DNA from: Paraburkholderia megapolitana
GTDB taxonomy: Bacteria > Pseudomonadota > Gammaproteobacteria > Burkholderiales > Burkholderiaceae
Direction: 5' to 3'
Assembly: GCF_007556815.1 (NCBI RefSeq)
Contig: NZ_CP041743.1
Location: 1,860,001 to 1,924,000 of the forward strand
DNA length: 64,000 nt
Under the pieces are notes generated by a model. That model worked only from the letters and a program-made list of their open reading frames with translations. It was not told where the DNA came from and searched no databases. This document shows, piece by piece, positions 54,847 to 64,000 of the stretch; position 1 is the stretch's first letter, and each line of letters begins with the position of its first letter. A program made the translations under genes and the position numbers.

Positions 54847-57800
54847 ATGAATTACATCGATCACGAAAGCGGATCTGCCATATATCCACTCTCATCGGCT
54901 CAAAGGGATATATGGCTTGACGAGGAAATTAATAGTGAGTCTTTGGCGTATACAATCGGCGGTCATTTACGCATTGAAGGTGTAGTGGAAGCGGCTCGAT
55001 TGAGCAAGGCTTTCGATAAAATCGTCATGCGCCATGATGCGCTGCGTATTCGTATATTACCGCCTACATCAGAACATTCGCTACCCCGGCAAGAGATCTC
55101 ATCTAGTACGAACATCCCCATGTCGATGCTCGATTTTACGCAGGCATCAAACCCTGAAAGTGAAGCTATCGAGTGGGTTAACAAGAAATTGCGAACCAAG
55201 ATATTCTGGTTCGACTGGCCGTTGCTGGACGTTACATTATTAAAAATAAAGAGTGATTTGTTCTATCTTGTGCTCCGTATCCATCATTTAATTAGTGATG
55301 GATGGTCCATGGGTGTGATAGCTAGAGATCTCTGCAACGAGTATAATAATCGCCCGCACTCCGCTGTAGCTTCTTCTTTTTTAAATTTTACAGCGCAGGA
55401 AGATAATTTTGCCAAGACCTCGGAATTTTTAAAAAATCAAGAATATTGGATTAATAAATACGCCACCCCTCCAGAAGCTTTTTTTGGAGTCGCCAGCAAT
55501 TCTGACAAAACCAGATCCGGGTACGATTCATTAAGTTTTGTCATGGAGGAAAGTATTTTTTCTCAGGTGGAAAATTTCTCTCAAAATCATAAACACTCAA
55601 AATACAATATCATACTGGCTGCGTTTTATGTATATCTATCCATAACAAATAAAAAGTCAGATATTGTTCTGGGAATTCCGGTCGTCGACCGATGGGGTAG
55701 CGAGAAGTCCTCGGCAATTGGACTGTTTTTAAATCTGATTCCTTCAAGATTCAATATTTCCCCGGAAGCTTCTTTTTTGTATGTAATTTCCTGCGTAAAA
55801 GAAATTCTGCGTGAAGATTATAAATTCAGAAAATTCTCCGCGGACCAGTTTTATAAAAAAATACATCTCCCGGGATCTCGACTCAGAAAAATCTACGATG
55901 TCATTTTTTCTTATGAGCATCGAGGCGAGGGTCTGAATTTTGATGGTGCGTCTGCTCAATTCATCAGATTCCCAAACCTGATAGCGGAAACGCCGCTAGC
56001 TATTTCCGCAGTGGAGGAGATGGCCGGCGCCGACAGGGTCAAGATAAATATAGCGTTCGATCTAAAGTATTTCGAGGCAATCCAGATAAGGGATCTTTTT
56101 AGAGGCGTATCCCGCATCCTGGAGGCAGGGTTAAGGAACCCGGAGATACCGGTAGATCGATTGCCCCTGTTGAACGAAGCGGAACGTAAGCAGGTGCTGG
56201 TGCGGTTCAACGCTACGGACACCGAGTACCCGCGCGAGGCGCTCATCCATCAGCTGTTCGAAGCCCAGGTGCAGGCTACCCCGCATGCCGTGGCGCTCGT
56301 CTACGAAGACACGTCGCTCACCTACGTCGAACTCAACGCACGCGCCAACCGGCTCGCGCACCGCCTCCATGCGCTCGGCGTGCAGCCCGATCAGCGCGTG
56401 GCTATCTGCGTGGAGCGAGGCTTCGAGATGGTCGTGGGGCTGCTGGGTATTCTCAAGGCCGGAGGTGCCTACGTGCCGCTGGACCCGGACTATCCCGCCG
56501 GGCGGCTGGCCTTCATGCTGGAGGACAGCTCACCGGTGGCGCTGCTCACGCAAAGCGCGCTGCTTCCGGCACTGCCTCGCGTTACCGCCCCCGTGATTCT
56601 GCTCGACACTCCGGTGCTGGACACCGAACCGGAGCACAACCTCGAGCCTGCAGGGCTCGGTCTCAACCCACATCATCTCGCCTACGTCATCTATACCTCC
56701 GGCTCGACCGGCACCCCCAAGGGCGTGATGAACGAGCATGGTGGCGTTGTCAACCGGTTGCACTGGGCACGCAGCGAGTACACCGTCGGCCCGCAGGATC
56801 GCGTTCTTCAGAAGACCTCACTAAGTTTTGACGTTTCTGTCTGGGAGGTCTTCCTTCCGTTGCTCTCGGGCGCCCAGCTGGTGCTCGCCAGACCGCATGG
56901 ACACAAGGATTCCCAATACCTTGCCGGGCTTATCCAGGCGCGGGGTATTAGCATCGCCCACTTTGTCCCTTCGATGCTGCAGCTGTTCCTGGCACAGGTC
57001 CGTGTGGGTCGCGACTTCCCGCTGAGGTGTCTGCTCGCCAGTGGCGAAGCGCTATCTTCTACCTTGCAACTGCGTACCGCGGAAGTGCTCCCCGGGGTCG
57101 AACTGCATAATCTGTACGGCCCGACGGAAGCAGCCGTTGACGTCACCGCCTGGCATTGCCGCCCGGGAATCTATGCCGGCATCGTTCCAATTGGCCGGCC
57201 GGTTGCGAACACGCAGATCTATATTCTGGATGCCCACGGCAATCCGGTTCCGATCGGTGTGGCGGGAGAAATCCATATCGGCGGGGTACAGGTGGCGCGC
57301 GGCTACCTGTACCGCCCGGAACTCACCGCCGCCCGTTTTGTGCGTGACCCCTTCAGCTCGCACTCCGGCGCACGCCTGTACCGGACCGGGGACCTCGGGC
57401 GCTGGCTACCCGATGGCAACATCGAGTTCCTGGGGCGCAACGACTTCCAGGTGAAGATCCGCGGCTTTCGTATCGAGCTCGGCGAGATCGAGGCCCGGCT
57501 CGCCGCCTTGCCCCAGGTGCGCGACGCCGCTGTCATCGCGCGCGAGGACACCCCGGGCAACCAGCGCCTGGTGGCGTACCTGATTCCTCACGTGCCTGCG
57601 GTACTGGACATCGCCACGGTGCGCGAACAGCTCGCCAGTGTGCTGCCCGAGTACATGGTGCCTGGTGCATTCGTCGGTCTCGCGGCGTTCCCGCTTACAC
57701 CGAACGGCAAGCTCGACCGTCACGCGCTGCCTGCGCCCGACGACAGCGCGGTGATCAGCCACGTCTACGCTGCACCCGTGGGGCCGCTCGAATCCACCAT

Positions 57801-60800
57801 TGCCGGAATCTGGCAGGACCTGCTCGGTCTGCAACGCGTCGGGCGGCACGACAACTTCTTCGAACTCGGCGGCCACTCGCTGCTGGCGGTCACGCTGATC
57901 GAGCGATTGCGCCAGCAGGACATCAATACGGATGTGCGCTCGGTATTTACCACCTCTTCAGTGGCCACGCTGGCCAGCCTGATCGGACGCAACCGTCCCG
58001 CACCGGTCTTTCTGGTTCCCGACAATCTCATCCCGCGAGGCAGCACCGCCATTACTCCGGCCATGCTGCCACTGGTCCAGCTCAGCCAGGAACAGATCGA
58101 CCGGATTGTAGAGCAGGTGCCGCAGGGCGCATCCAACATCCAGGATATCTATCCGCTGGGTCCGTTGCAGCAGGGCATCCTGTTCCACCATCTGCTCGAG
58201 AGCGAGGGCGATGCTTACATCATGCGCTCGGTCCTGGCCTTCGATAGTCGTGCACGCCTGGACAGATTCGTGGATGCCCTGCAGGAGGTTATCGATCGTC
58301 ACGATATTCTGCGCAGTGCCGCTTACTGGAACGAGCTACCCGAGCCCGTACAGGTTGTGCATCGCCACGCTCCCCTGCCGGTTGAAGAGCTCGATCTAAG
58401 CGCAGCCAGCGATGTACTCGAAGCACTGCGCAAGCACACGGACCCCCGACATCTACGTCTGGACTTGCGCCGCGCTCCGCTGCTGGCTGCCTATGCGGTG
58501 TGCGATCCGCACTCTGGGGAATGGCTGCTTGCGCTGCTCAATCATCATCTGGTCTGCGATCACCTGACAGTGGAGCTACTGGTCAGCGAGGTGCAGGCCG
58601 TGCTTCAGGAGCGGCGCCAGCAGTTGCCCACGCCATTGCCCTATCGCAACTTTATCGCCCAGGCTGGAGCGATTGCGCGAGGCGAGCACGAAGCGTATTT
58701 CCGTGAACAACTCGGCGATATTGAAGAACCCACCATACCCTTCGGTTTCCTGAACACCCGCGGCGATGGCAGCGAGCTTGACGAGGCGCGGTCGTTGCTC
58801 GATCCGGAACTGGCCCAGCGCATCCGCGAGAACGCGCGGCAACTGGGCGTGACGCCCGCCGTGCTGTTCCATGTTGCGTGGGCCCAGGTGCTGGGATGCT
58901 GCACCGGGCGCGACGACGTGGTCTTCGGTACGGTCCTGTCCGGACGCCTGCAGGGCTCGGCCGGTGCCGACCGGGTGCTGGGCATGTTCATCAACACCCT
59001 GCCGGTAAGGATCTCGCTGGGCAATGTCACTGCACGGCAGGCCATACTCGATACTCATACGCGGCTTGGCGAATTGCTCGTTCACGAGCAGGCGTCGCTG
59101 ACGCTGGCGCAGCGCTGCAGCGCGGTGCCGCCATCCATGCCGCTATTTACCGCGCTACTCAACTACCGGCACAGCGCACCTGGAATGACAGAAGCTGCCG
59201 GTACTCTTGCCTGGGAGGGTATCCGGATTCTTGGCAGCGAGGAGCGGAGCAACTATCCCCTGGCATTGTCGGTGGATGACCTGGGCGCGGATTTCTCACT
59301 CACTGCCCAGTGCGTGCGCGGTATTGTCGCGACCCGCATCACCGCCTACCTGGTGCAAGCTCTTGAGGGGCTGCTGCAGGCCCTGGTGGCAGGCTCGTCG
59401 GAGCCGGTCGGACATATCACTGTATTGCCCGAAGCCGAACGCGAGCAGGTGCTGGTGCAGTTCAACGCTACGGAGGCCGCGTATCCGCACGAGGCGCTCA
59501 TCCATCAGCTGTTCGAAGCCCAGGTCCAGGCGACCCCGCATGCCGTGGCGCTCGTCTACGAAGACACGTCGCTCACCTACGCCGAACTCAACGCGCGCGC
59601 CAACCGGCTCGCGCACCGCCTCCATGCGCTCGGCGTGCAGCCCGATCAGCGCGTGGCTATCTGCGTGGAGCGCAGCTTCGAGATGGTGGTGGGGCTGCTG
59701 GGCATTCTCAAGGCCGGGGGTGCCTACGTGCCGCTGGACCCGGACTATCCCGCCGGGCGGCTGGCTTTCATGCTGGAGGACAGCTCACCGGTGGCGCTGC
59801 TCACACAAAGCGCGCTGCTCCCGACACTGCCTCGCGTTACCGCCCCCGTGATCCTGCTCGACGCTCCCGTGCTGGATACTGAACCGGAGCACAACCTCGA
59901 GCCTGCAGGGTTCGGTCTGAACCCACATCATCTCGCCTACGTCATCTATACCTCTGGCTCTACCGGCACCCCCAAGGGCGTGATGGTCGAACATGCTGGC
60001 GTCATCAATCTGGTAACCGCACAGACTAACGTTTTCAACGTACAGCAAGATAGTCGCGTCCTGCAGTTTTCGTCCTTTAGTTTCGACGCGAGCTTGTCCG
60101 AGATCGCCATGGCGTTGTGCAGCGGAGCGGCGTTGTGCCTGGCATCGCGCAATGAACTCATGCCTGGGGTGCCCTTGCGAGATACCCTGCGTCGCTACGC
60201 GATTACGCATATCACCTTGCCGCCATCTGTTCTCCGCCTTCTGTCAAAAGAATCAGCCGCACCTGGTATCACCTACATTGCTGCGGGGGAAGCGCTCAGG
60301 CTTGATTCACTCGCATCGTTCGAAAAGGATCGCGCCAGCATTTTCAATGCATATGGGCCGACAGAGTCGACTGTCTGCGCTGCAATCTATCCCCATCCAT
60401 CGGTACAGACCGGCATTGTTCCGATAGGCCGCCCGATTGCGAACACGCAGATCTATATTCTGGATGCCCACGGCAATCCGGTTCCGATTGGCGTGGCAGG
60501 TGAGCTGTACATCGGCGGGGCAGGCGTCGCGCGGGGCTATCTGAACCGCCCCGAACTCACCGCCACCCGCTTTGTGCGTGACCCCTTCAGCTCGCACTCC
60601 GGTGCACGCCTGTACCGGACCGGGGACCTCGGGCGCTGGCTACCCGATGGCAACATTGAGTTTCTGGGCCGCAACGACTTCCAGGTGAAGATCCGCGGCT
60701 TTCGTATTGAGCTCGGCGAGATCGAGGCCCGGCTCGCCGCCTTGCCCCAGGTGCGCGACGCCGCTGTCATCGCGCGCGAGGACACCCCGGGCAACCAGCG

Positions 60801-63800
60801 CCTGGTGGCGTATCTGATTCCTCAAGAGCCCGCGATACTGGACATCGCCGCGGTGCGCGAACAGCTCGCCAGTGTGTTGCCCGAGTACATGGTGCCTGGC
60901 GCATTCGTCAGTCTCGCGGCGTTCCCGCTCACACCGAACGGCAAGCTCGACCGTCACGCGCTACCCGCGCCCGATGACAGCGCGGTGATAAGCCATGAAT
61001 ACGCTGCACCCGTTGGGCCGCTCGAATCCACGATTGCCGGAATCTGGCAGGACCTGCTCGGTCTGCAACGCGTCGGGCGGCACGACAACTTCTTCGAACT
61101 CGGCGGCCACTCGCTGCTGGCGGTCACGCTGATCGAGCGATTGCGCCAGGTGGGTTTCCAGACAAATGTTCGCGTGCTGTTCGGAAAACCGACGGTCGCG
61201 GCACTGGCTGGCACCGTGAGCGAACCGGTCGAGGTGGTCGTACCGCCGAACCTGATCGCCGCCGGCTGCACGGCGATCGAACCGCAGATGCTGCCGCTGA
61301 TAAGCCTGACGCAGAAGCAGATCGACGGGATCGTCGCGGGTGTGCCGGGTGGCGCCGCCAATGTGCAGGACATCTACCCGCTTGCGCCGTTGCAGGAAGG
61401 CATCCTGTATCACCATCTGTCGACGGCGCAGGGCGATCCGTATGTGCTGCATGCTGTGTTCAGCATGCAGAGCCGCACGCATCTGGACGGTTTTGCCGCG
61501 GCGCTACAAGCCGTGATCGCGCGGCACGACATCCTGAGGACGTCGGTTGCGTGGGATGGACTCGATGCGCCGGTGCAGGTGGTTTGGCGTGAAGCGCCAC
61601 TGGGTCTCGACGAAATCGTGCTGAACCCACGCGAAGGAGACACTGCGCAGCAATTGCAGGCGCGCTTCGATACGGCCCACACAAAGCTGGAGATCCGCGA
61701 GGCACCGCTGATACGGCTCGCGTATGCGCACGACGAGGTGCGTGACCGCTGGGTGGCGCTGCTGATGGCCCATCACATCGTACTGGACCATGTGGCGATG
61801 GCGGTGCTGCAGAAGGAAGTGCAGATGTGGCTGACCGGTGAGGCGGCGCACCTGCCCCCTGCGATACCGTATCGCACGTATGTCGCGCAGGCGAAGCTCG
61901 GTGTGAGCGAGGCGTCGCACGAAGCGTTCTTCCGCGACATGCTGCAGGACGTGGACGAGCCGACGCTGCCTTTCGGACTGACAAACGTCCAGGGCGATGG
62001 AAGCGGCATTGCCGAGGCGAAACTGCCGCTGGGCAGTACTCTCGCGCAGCGCATGCGCACGCAGGCGCGGGCGCTGGGCGTGAGCGCGGCGAGCCTGTGT
62101 CATCTTGCGTGGGGCCGCGTGCTCGCGGCGGTGTCGGGACGCGACACGGTGGTGTTCGGCACGGTATTGCTCGGGCGCATGCAGGGCGGAGCGGGAGCAG
62201 ACCGGGCGCCAGGGCTCTTCATCAATACCTTGCCCCTGCGCGTCAGCGTGGGGACGCAGGACGTGCAGGCGGCCGTGAAGGAAACGGGCGTCCGGCTTGC
62301 GGCATTGCTCGAGCACGAGCATGCATCGCTCGCGCTCGCGCAACGTTGCAGCGGCGTAGCGGCGCCCGTGCCGTTGTTCAGTGCGCTGCTGAATTACAGG
62401 CATAGCGATCGCGCAGCGGCGCATGCAGGGCAGGATCTGTGGCCGGGCATCGCGATGCTGGAAGCGTATGAGCGGACGAACTATCCGCTGGTGCTGTCGG
62501 TAGACGATTTCGGTGAAGAGTTCGAACTGACGGTGCAGGCGGTCTCCGGGATCGACGCGCGGCGAGTGGGCGGCTATATGCGCACTGCTCTGGAGAGTCT
62601 GCTCGATGCGCTGGAAACAGCACCGCACACGGCCGTGCATGCACTGACCGTCCTTCCCGCAGACGAACGACTGCTGGTGCTGGAGACCTTCAACACCGCG
62701 GAGGCCGCATGGCACCAGGACCACACTGTTCACCAGTTGTTCGAGGCACAGGTCGCGCGCACGCCGGCAGCTGTTGCGGTGACGTTCGACGGGATATCGC
62801 TGACCTACGGCGAGCTGAACGCACAGGCCAACCAGGTAGCGCATCGTCTGCGCGAGTTCGGTATCTCACCGGACGATCGCGTGGCGCTGTGCGCCGAGCG
62901 CGGTATCGAGATGATGGTGGGTATCCTGGCAATCCTGAAGGCAGGTGGCGCGTATGTGCCGCTCGACCCCGCCTATCCGCGCGAGCGGCTCGCGTACGTA
63001 CTGACAGACAGCGCACCGGTGGCGGTGCTGGCACAAGCAGGTGTACGTGAAGTGCTTGGGGACATCCCGGTCCCGCTGATCGAACTCGACCCTTCCACAT
63101 TCGCCGCCGGACCGGACCACAACCCGGTCGTTCCGGGCCTGAGCCCGCACCATCTGGCCTACATCATCTACACGTCGGGCTCCACCGGCGAGCCGAAAGG
63201 CGTGATGATCGAACACCGTAATGTGCCGCGCCTTTTCGCGGCAACGGTGCAGCAGTTCGGATTCGGCGAGCACGACGTGTGGACACTGTTTCACTCGTTT
63301 GCGTTCGACTTCTCGGTATGGGAGATGTGGGGTGCACTCCTGCATGGAGGACGCCTCGTCGTGGTTCCCAAACAGGTGAGCCGTTCGCCGCACGACTTCT
63401 ACCGCCTGCTGCACGAGGAGGGCGTAACGATCCTCAACCAGACGCCGGGCGCGTTTCGTCAATTGATCGCCGCACAAGGCGAGAGCGATCGGCCGCATCG
63501 ACTGCGTCAGGTGATCTTCGGCGGCGAGGCGCTGGAGCCCGCGATGCTGCAGCCGTGGTATGCGCGTCGCCAGAACGCGAACACGCAACTGGTGAACATG
63601 TATGGGATCACCGAAACGACGGTACACGTGACCTATCGGGCGTTGAATGTGGAAGATGCACGGCACGCGGGCCGCAGTCCGATCGGCAAACAGTTATCCG
63701 ACTTGCGCCTGTACGTTCTGGATGAACGAGGTGAACCGGTACCGGTGGGCGTAGCGGGCGAGATCTACGTCGGTGGCGCCGGTGTGGCACGCGGCTACCT

Positions 63801-64000
63801 GAATCGCGCCGGCCTCACCGCAGAGCGGTTCATGCAGGACCCGTTCAGCGCGCCGCCGTCGGCGCGGATGTACCGGACTGGCGATCTGGGCCGATGGCTT
63901 GCGGACGGCAGCATCGAATACCTTGGGCGTAACGACGACCAGGTGAAGATTCGCGGTTTCCGTATTGAACTCGGCGAAATCGATGCGCAGTTGAGTCAGA
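54847..64000 (+). CDS. Multimodular non-ribosomal peptide synthetase (3' end outside window)
   Basis: An open frame of over 3050 codons, with GAGAGA before the ATG. Order: C1 (residues 1-430, active site HHLISDG), A1 (450-950), T1 (FFELGGHSLLAV), C2 (about 1060-1500; HHLLESEGD and HHLVCDH), A2 (about 1530-2020), T2, C3 (about 2140-2580; HHLSTAQGD and HHIVLDH), A3 (from about 2620, incomplete). The HHxxxxxGD motifs mark C2 and C3 as dual epimerisation/condensation domains. Pocket residues read by eye: A1 DVWHLSLVDK (Ser), A2 DASTIAAVCK (Tyr or other aromatic), A3 DFWNIGMVHK (Thr). Predicted start of product: X-D-Ser-D-Tyr-Thr. C1 at the very N-terminus suggests an acyl starter. C1 is AT-rich, unlike the rest. 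Confidence 0.95.
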   Translation, partial: MNYIDHESGSAIYPLSSAQRDIWLDEEINSESLAYTIGGHLRIEGVVEAARLSKAFDKIVMRHDALRIRILPPTSEHSLPRQEISSSTNIPMSMLDFTQASNPESEAIEWVNKKLRTKIFWFDWPLLDVTLLKIKSDLFYLVLRIHHLISDGWSMGVIARDLCNEYNNRPHSAVASSFLNFTAQEDNFAKTSEFLKNQEYWINKYATPPEAFFGVASNSDKTRSGYDSLSFVMEESIFSQVENFSQNHKHSKYNIILAAFYVYLSITNKKSDIVLGIPVVDRWGSEKSSAIGLFLNLIPSRFNISPEASFLYVISCVKEILREDYKFRKFSADQFYKKIHLPGSRLRKIYDVIFSYEHRGEGLNFDGASAQFIRFPNLIAETPLAISAVEEMAGADRVKINIAFDLKYFEAIQIRDLFRGVSRILEAGLRNPEIPVDRLPLLNEAERKQVLVRFNATDTEYPREALIHQLFEAQVQATPHAVALVYEDTSLTYVELNARANRLAHRLHALGVQPDQRVAICVERGFEMVVGLLGILKAGGAYVPLDPDYPAGRLAFMLEDSSPVALLTQSALLPALPRVTAPVILLDTPVLDTEPEHNLEPAGLGLNPHHLAYVIYTSGSTGTPKGVMNEHGGVVNRLHWARSEYTVGPQDRVLQKTSLSFDVSVWEVFLPLLSGAQLVLARPHGHKDSQYLAGLIQARGISIAHFVPSMLQLFLAQVRVGRDFPLRCLLASGEALSSTLQLRTAEVLPGVELHNLYGPTEAAVDVTAWHCRPGIYAGIVPIGRPVANTQIYILDAHGNPVPIGVAGEIHIGGVQVARGYLYRPELTAARFVRDPFSSHSGARLYRTGDLGRWLPDGNIEFLGRNDFQVKIRGFRIELGEIEARLAALPQVRDAAVIAREDTPGNQRLVAYLIPHVPAVLDIATVREQLASVLPEYMVPGAFVGLAAFPLTPNGKLDRHALPAPDDSAVISHVYAAPVGPLESTIAGIWQDLLGLQRVGRHDNFFELGGHSLLAVTLIERLRQQDINTDVRSVFTTSSVATLASLIGRNRPAPVFLVPDNLIPRGSTAITPAMLPLVQLSQEQIDRIVEQVPQGASNIQDIYPLGPLQQGILFHHLLESEGDAYIMRSVLAFDSRARLDRFVDALQEVIDRHDILRSAAYWNELPEPVQVVHRHAPLPVEELDLSAASDVLEALRKHTDPRHLRLDLRRAPLLAAYAVCDPHSGEWLLALLNHHLVCDHLTVELLVSEVQAVLQERRQQLPTPLPYRNFIAQAGAIARGEHEAYFREQLGDIEEPTIPFGFLNTRGDGSELDEARSLLDPELAQRIRENARQLGVTPAVLFHVAWAQVLGCCTGRDDVVFGTVLSGRLQGSAGADRVLGMFINTLPVRISLGNVTARQAILDTHTRLGELLVHEQASLTLAQRCSAVPPSMPLFTALLNYRHSAPGMTEAAGTLAWEGIRILGSEERSNYPLALSVDDLGADFSLTAQCVRGIVATRITAYLVQALEGLLQALVAGSSEPVGHITVLPEAEREQVLVQFNATEAAYPHEALIHQLFEAQVQATPHAVALVYEDTSLTYAELNARANRLAHRLHALGVQPDQRVAICVERSFEMVVGLLGILKAGGAYVPLDPDYPAGRLAFMLEDSSPVALLTQSALLPTLPRVTAPVILLDAPVLDTEPEHNLEPAGFGLNPHHLAYVIYTSGSTGTPKGVMVEHAGVINLVTAQTNVFNVQQDSRVLQFSSFSFDASLSEIAMALCSGAALCLASRNELMPGVPLRDTLRRYAITHITLPPSVLRLLSKESAAPGITYIAAGEALRLDSLASFEKDRASIFNAYGPTESTVCAAIYPHPSVQTGIVPIGRPIANTQIYILDAHGNPVPIGVAGELYIGGAGVARGYLNRPELTATRFVRDPFSSHSGARLYRTGDLGRWLPDGNIEFLGRNDFQVKIRGFRIELGEIEARLAALPQVRDAAVIAREDTPGNQRLVAYLIPQEPAILDIAAVREQLASVLPEYMVPGAFVSLAAFPLTPNGKLDRHALPAPDDSAVISHEYAAPVGPLESTIAGIWQDLLGLQRVGRHDNFFELGGHSLLAVTLIERLRQVGFQTNVRVLFGKPTVAALAGTVSEPVEVVVPPNLIAAGCTAIEPQMLPLISLTQKQIDGIVAGVPGGAANVQDIYPLAPLQEGILYHHLSTAQGDPYVLHAVFSMQSRTHLDGFAAALQAVIARHDILRTSVAWDGLDAPVQVVWREAPLGLDEIVLNPREGDTAQQLQARFDTAHTKLEIREAPLIRLAYAHDEVRDRWVALLMAHHIVLDHVAMAVLQKEVQMWLTGEAAHLPPAIPYRTYVAQAKLGVSEASHEAFFRDMLQDVDEPTLPFGLTNVQGDGSGIAEAKLPLGSTLAQRMRTQARALGVSAASLCHLAWGRVLAAVSGRDTVVFGTVLLGRMQGGAGADRAPGLFINTLPLRVSVGTQDVQAAVKETGVRLAALLEHEHASLALAQRCSGVAAPVPLFSALLNYRHSDRAAAHAGQDLWPGIAMLEAYERTNYPLVLSVDDFGEEFELTVQAVSGIDARRVGGYMRTALESLLDALETAPHTAVHALTVLPADERLLVLETFNTAEAAWHQDHTVHQLFEAQVARTPAAVAVTFDGISLTYGELNAQANQVAHRLREFGISPDDRVALCAERGIEMMVGILAILKAGGAYVPLDPAYPRERLAYVLTDSAPVAVLAQAGVREVLGDIPVPLIELDPSTFAAGPDHNPVVPGLSPHHLAYIIYTSGSTGEPKGVMIEHRNVPRLFAATVQQFGFGEHDVWTLFHSFAFDFSVWEMWGALLHGGRLVVVPKQVSRSPHDFYRLLHEEGVTILNQTPGAFRQLIAAQGESDRPHRLRQVIFGGEALEPAMLQPWYARRQNANTQLVNMYGITETTVHVTYRALNVEDARHAGRSPIGKQLSDLRLYVLDERGEPVPVGVAGEIYVGGAGVARGYLNRAGLTAERFMQDPFSAPPSARMYRTGDLGRWLADGSIEYLGRNDDQVKIRGFRIELGEIDAQLSQ
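56179..56730 (+). repeat. Adenylation N-terminal part, copy 1
   Basis: A 552-base segment nearly identical to 59434-59985. It covers the linker and the first half of the adenylation domain up to YTSGSTGTPKGVM. Confidence 0.88.
57181..57915 (+). repeat. Adenylation C-terminal part plus carrier domain, copy 1
   Basis: A 735-base segment nearly identical to 60415-61149, without length difference. It covers the end of the adenylation domain (from IVPIGRP) and the carrier domain. Confidence 0.88.
59434..59985 (+). repeat. Adenylation N-terminal part, copy 2
   Basis: Partner of 56179-56730. The following core (59986-60414) is unrelated in detail to the core of A1 (56731-57180). Confidence 0.88.
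60415..61149 (+). repeat. Adenylation C-terminal part plus carrier domain, copy 2
   Basis: Partner of 57181-57915. After 61149 the two modules diverge again within the carrier-to-condensation linker. Confidence 0.88.

Noticed and set aside
57981..59400. A separate epimerisation domain after the first carrier domain
   Set aside because: Only one condensation-type domain fits in the space; the HHxxxxxGD motif points to a dual domain instead.
61504..62844. A 446-codon minus-strand open frame
   Set aside because: It lies opposite the third condensation domain of the synthetase; it is a GC-driven shadow.
1..64000. CRISPR arrays, tRNA or rRNA genes
   Set aside because: No regularly spaced repeats and no tRNA- or rRNA-like sequence were noticed while reading.

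Overview
The window is high-GC DNA of Burkholderiales type, most likely Paraburkholderia or Burkholderia. This is inferred from the polyhydroxybutyrate genes, the E. coli-type cydAB with cydP and cydX, the runs of small stress genes and the Burkholderia-like codon use. No rRNA, tRNA or CRISPR array was seen.

Positions 0.4-9.8 kb and 15.5-19.7 kb hold a low-oxygen persistence module: a ribosome-hibernation-type protein, an Fe-S FNR regulator, a CHASE/PAS sensor kinase with its response regulator, two universal stress proteins, a phasin with acetoacetyl-CoA reductase, a zinc alcohol dehydrogenase, and cytochrome bd oxidase (cydP-cydA-cydB-cydX). Positions 31.5-35.1 kb add phosphoketolase and acetate kinase, which make ATP from sugar phosphates without respiration. 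Five palindromes of the form TTGAY-N4-RTCAA stand before these units, so one FNR/ANR-type regulon probably joins them. The gene content recalls the low-oxygen-activated (lxa) locus of B. cenocepacia. The phosphoketolase operon is driven from a second copy of the cyd promoter that still carries a frameshifted cydP.

Inside this block lie a Csu-type (archaic chaperone-usher) fimbrial operon (10.2-15.2 kb), a decayed IS256-family element (19.8-20.9 kb), and a five-gene operon resembling the E. coli NfrA/NfrB/YbcH/WecB glycan (phage N4 receptor) pathway (21.4-30.9 kb). In this window that operon includes wecB and a BcsB-like subunit.

Positions 36-50 kb are a stress and regulation region. It has three Crp-family paralogues, one fused to an N-terminal Cro/CI-like domain and preceded by two copies of an 18-bp operator, a fatty-acid desaturase, two sensor kinases without adjacent response regulators, PRC-barrel, SYLF, slipin, CsbD and HicB-like proteins, and several tiny membrane proteins. 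It also contains transposase and transporter debris.

Positions 50-54.8 kb are sparse: an orphan ParS/MbcA-type antitoxin, a DHA2-family exporter, a broken VOC gene, a small membrane protein, inverted repeats and AT-rich DNA. From 54,847 to the window end runs a multimodular non-ribosomal peptide synthetase. Its first condensation domain is AT-rich. Three adenylation domains have signatures reading Ser, Tyr/aromatic and Thr, joined by dual epimerisation/condensation domains. The first two adenylation domains are nearly identical except for a swapped specificity core.
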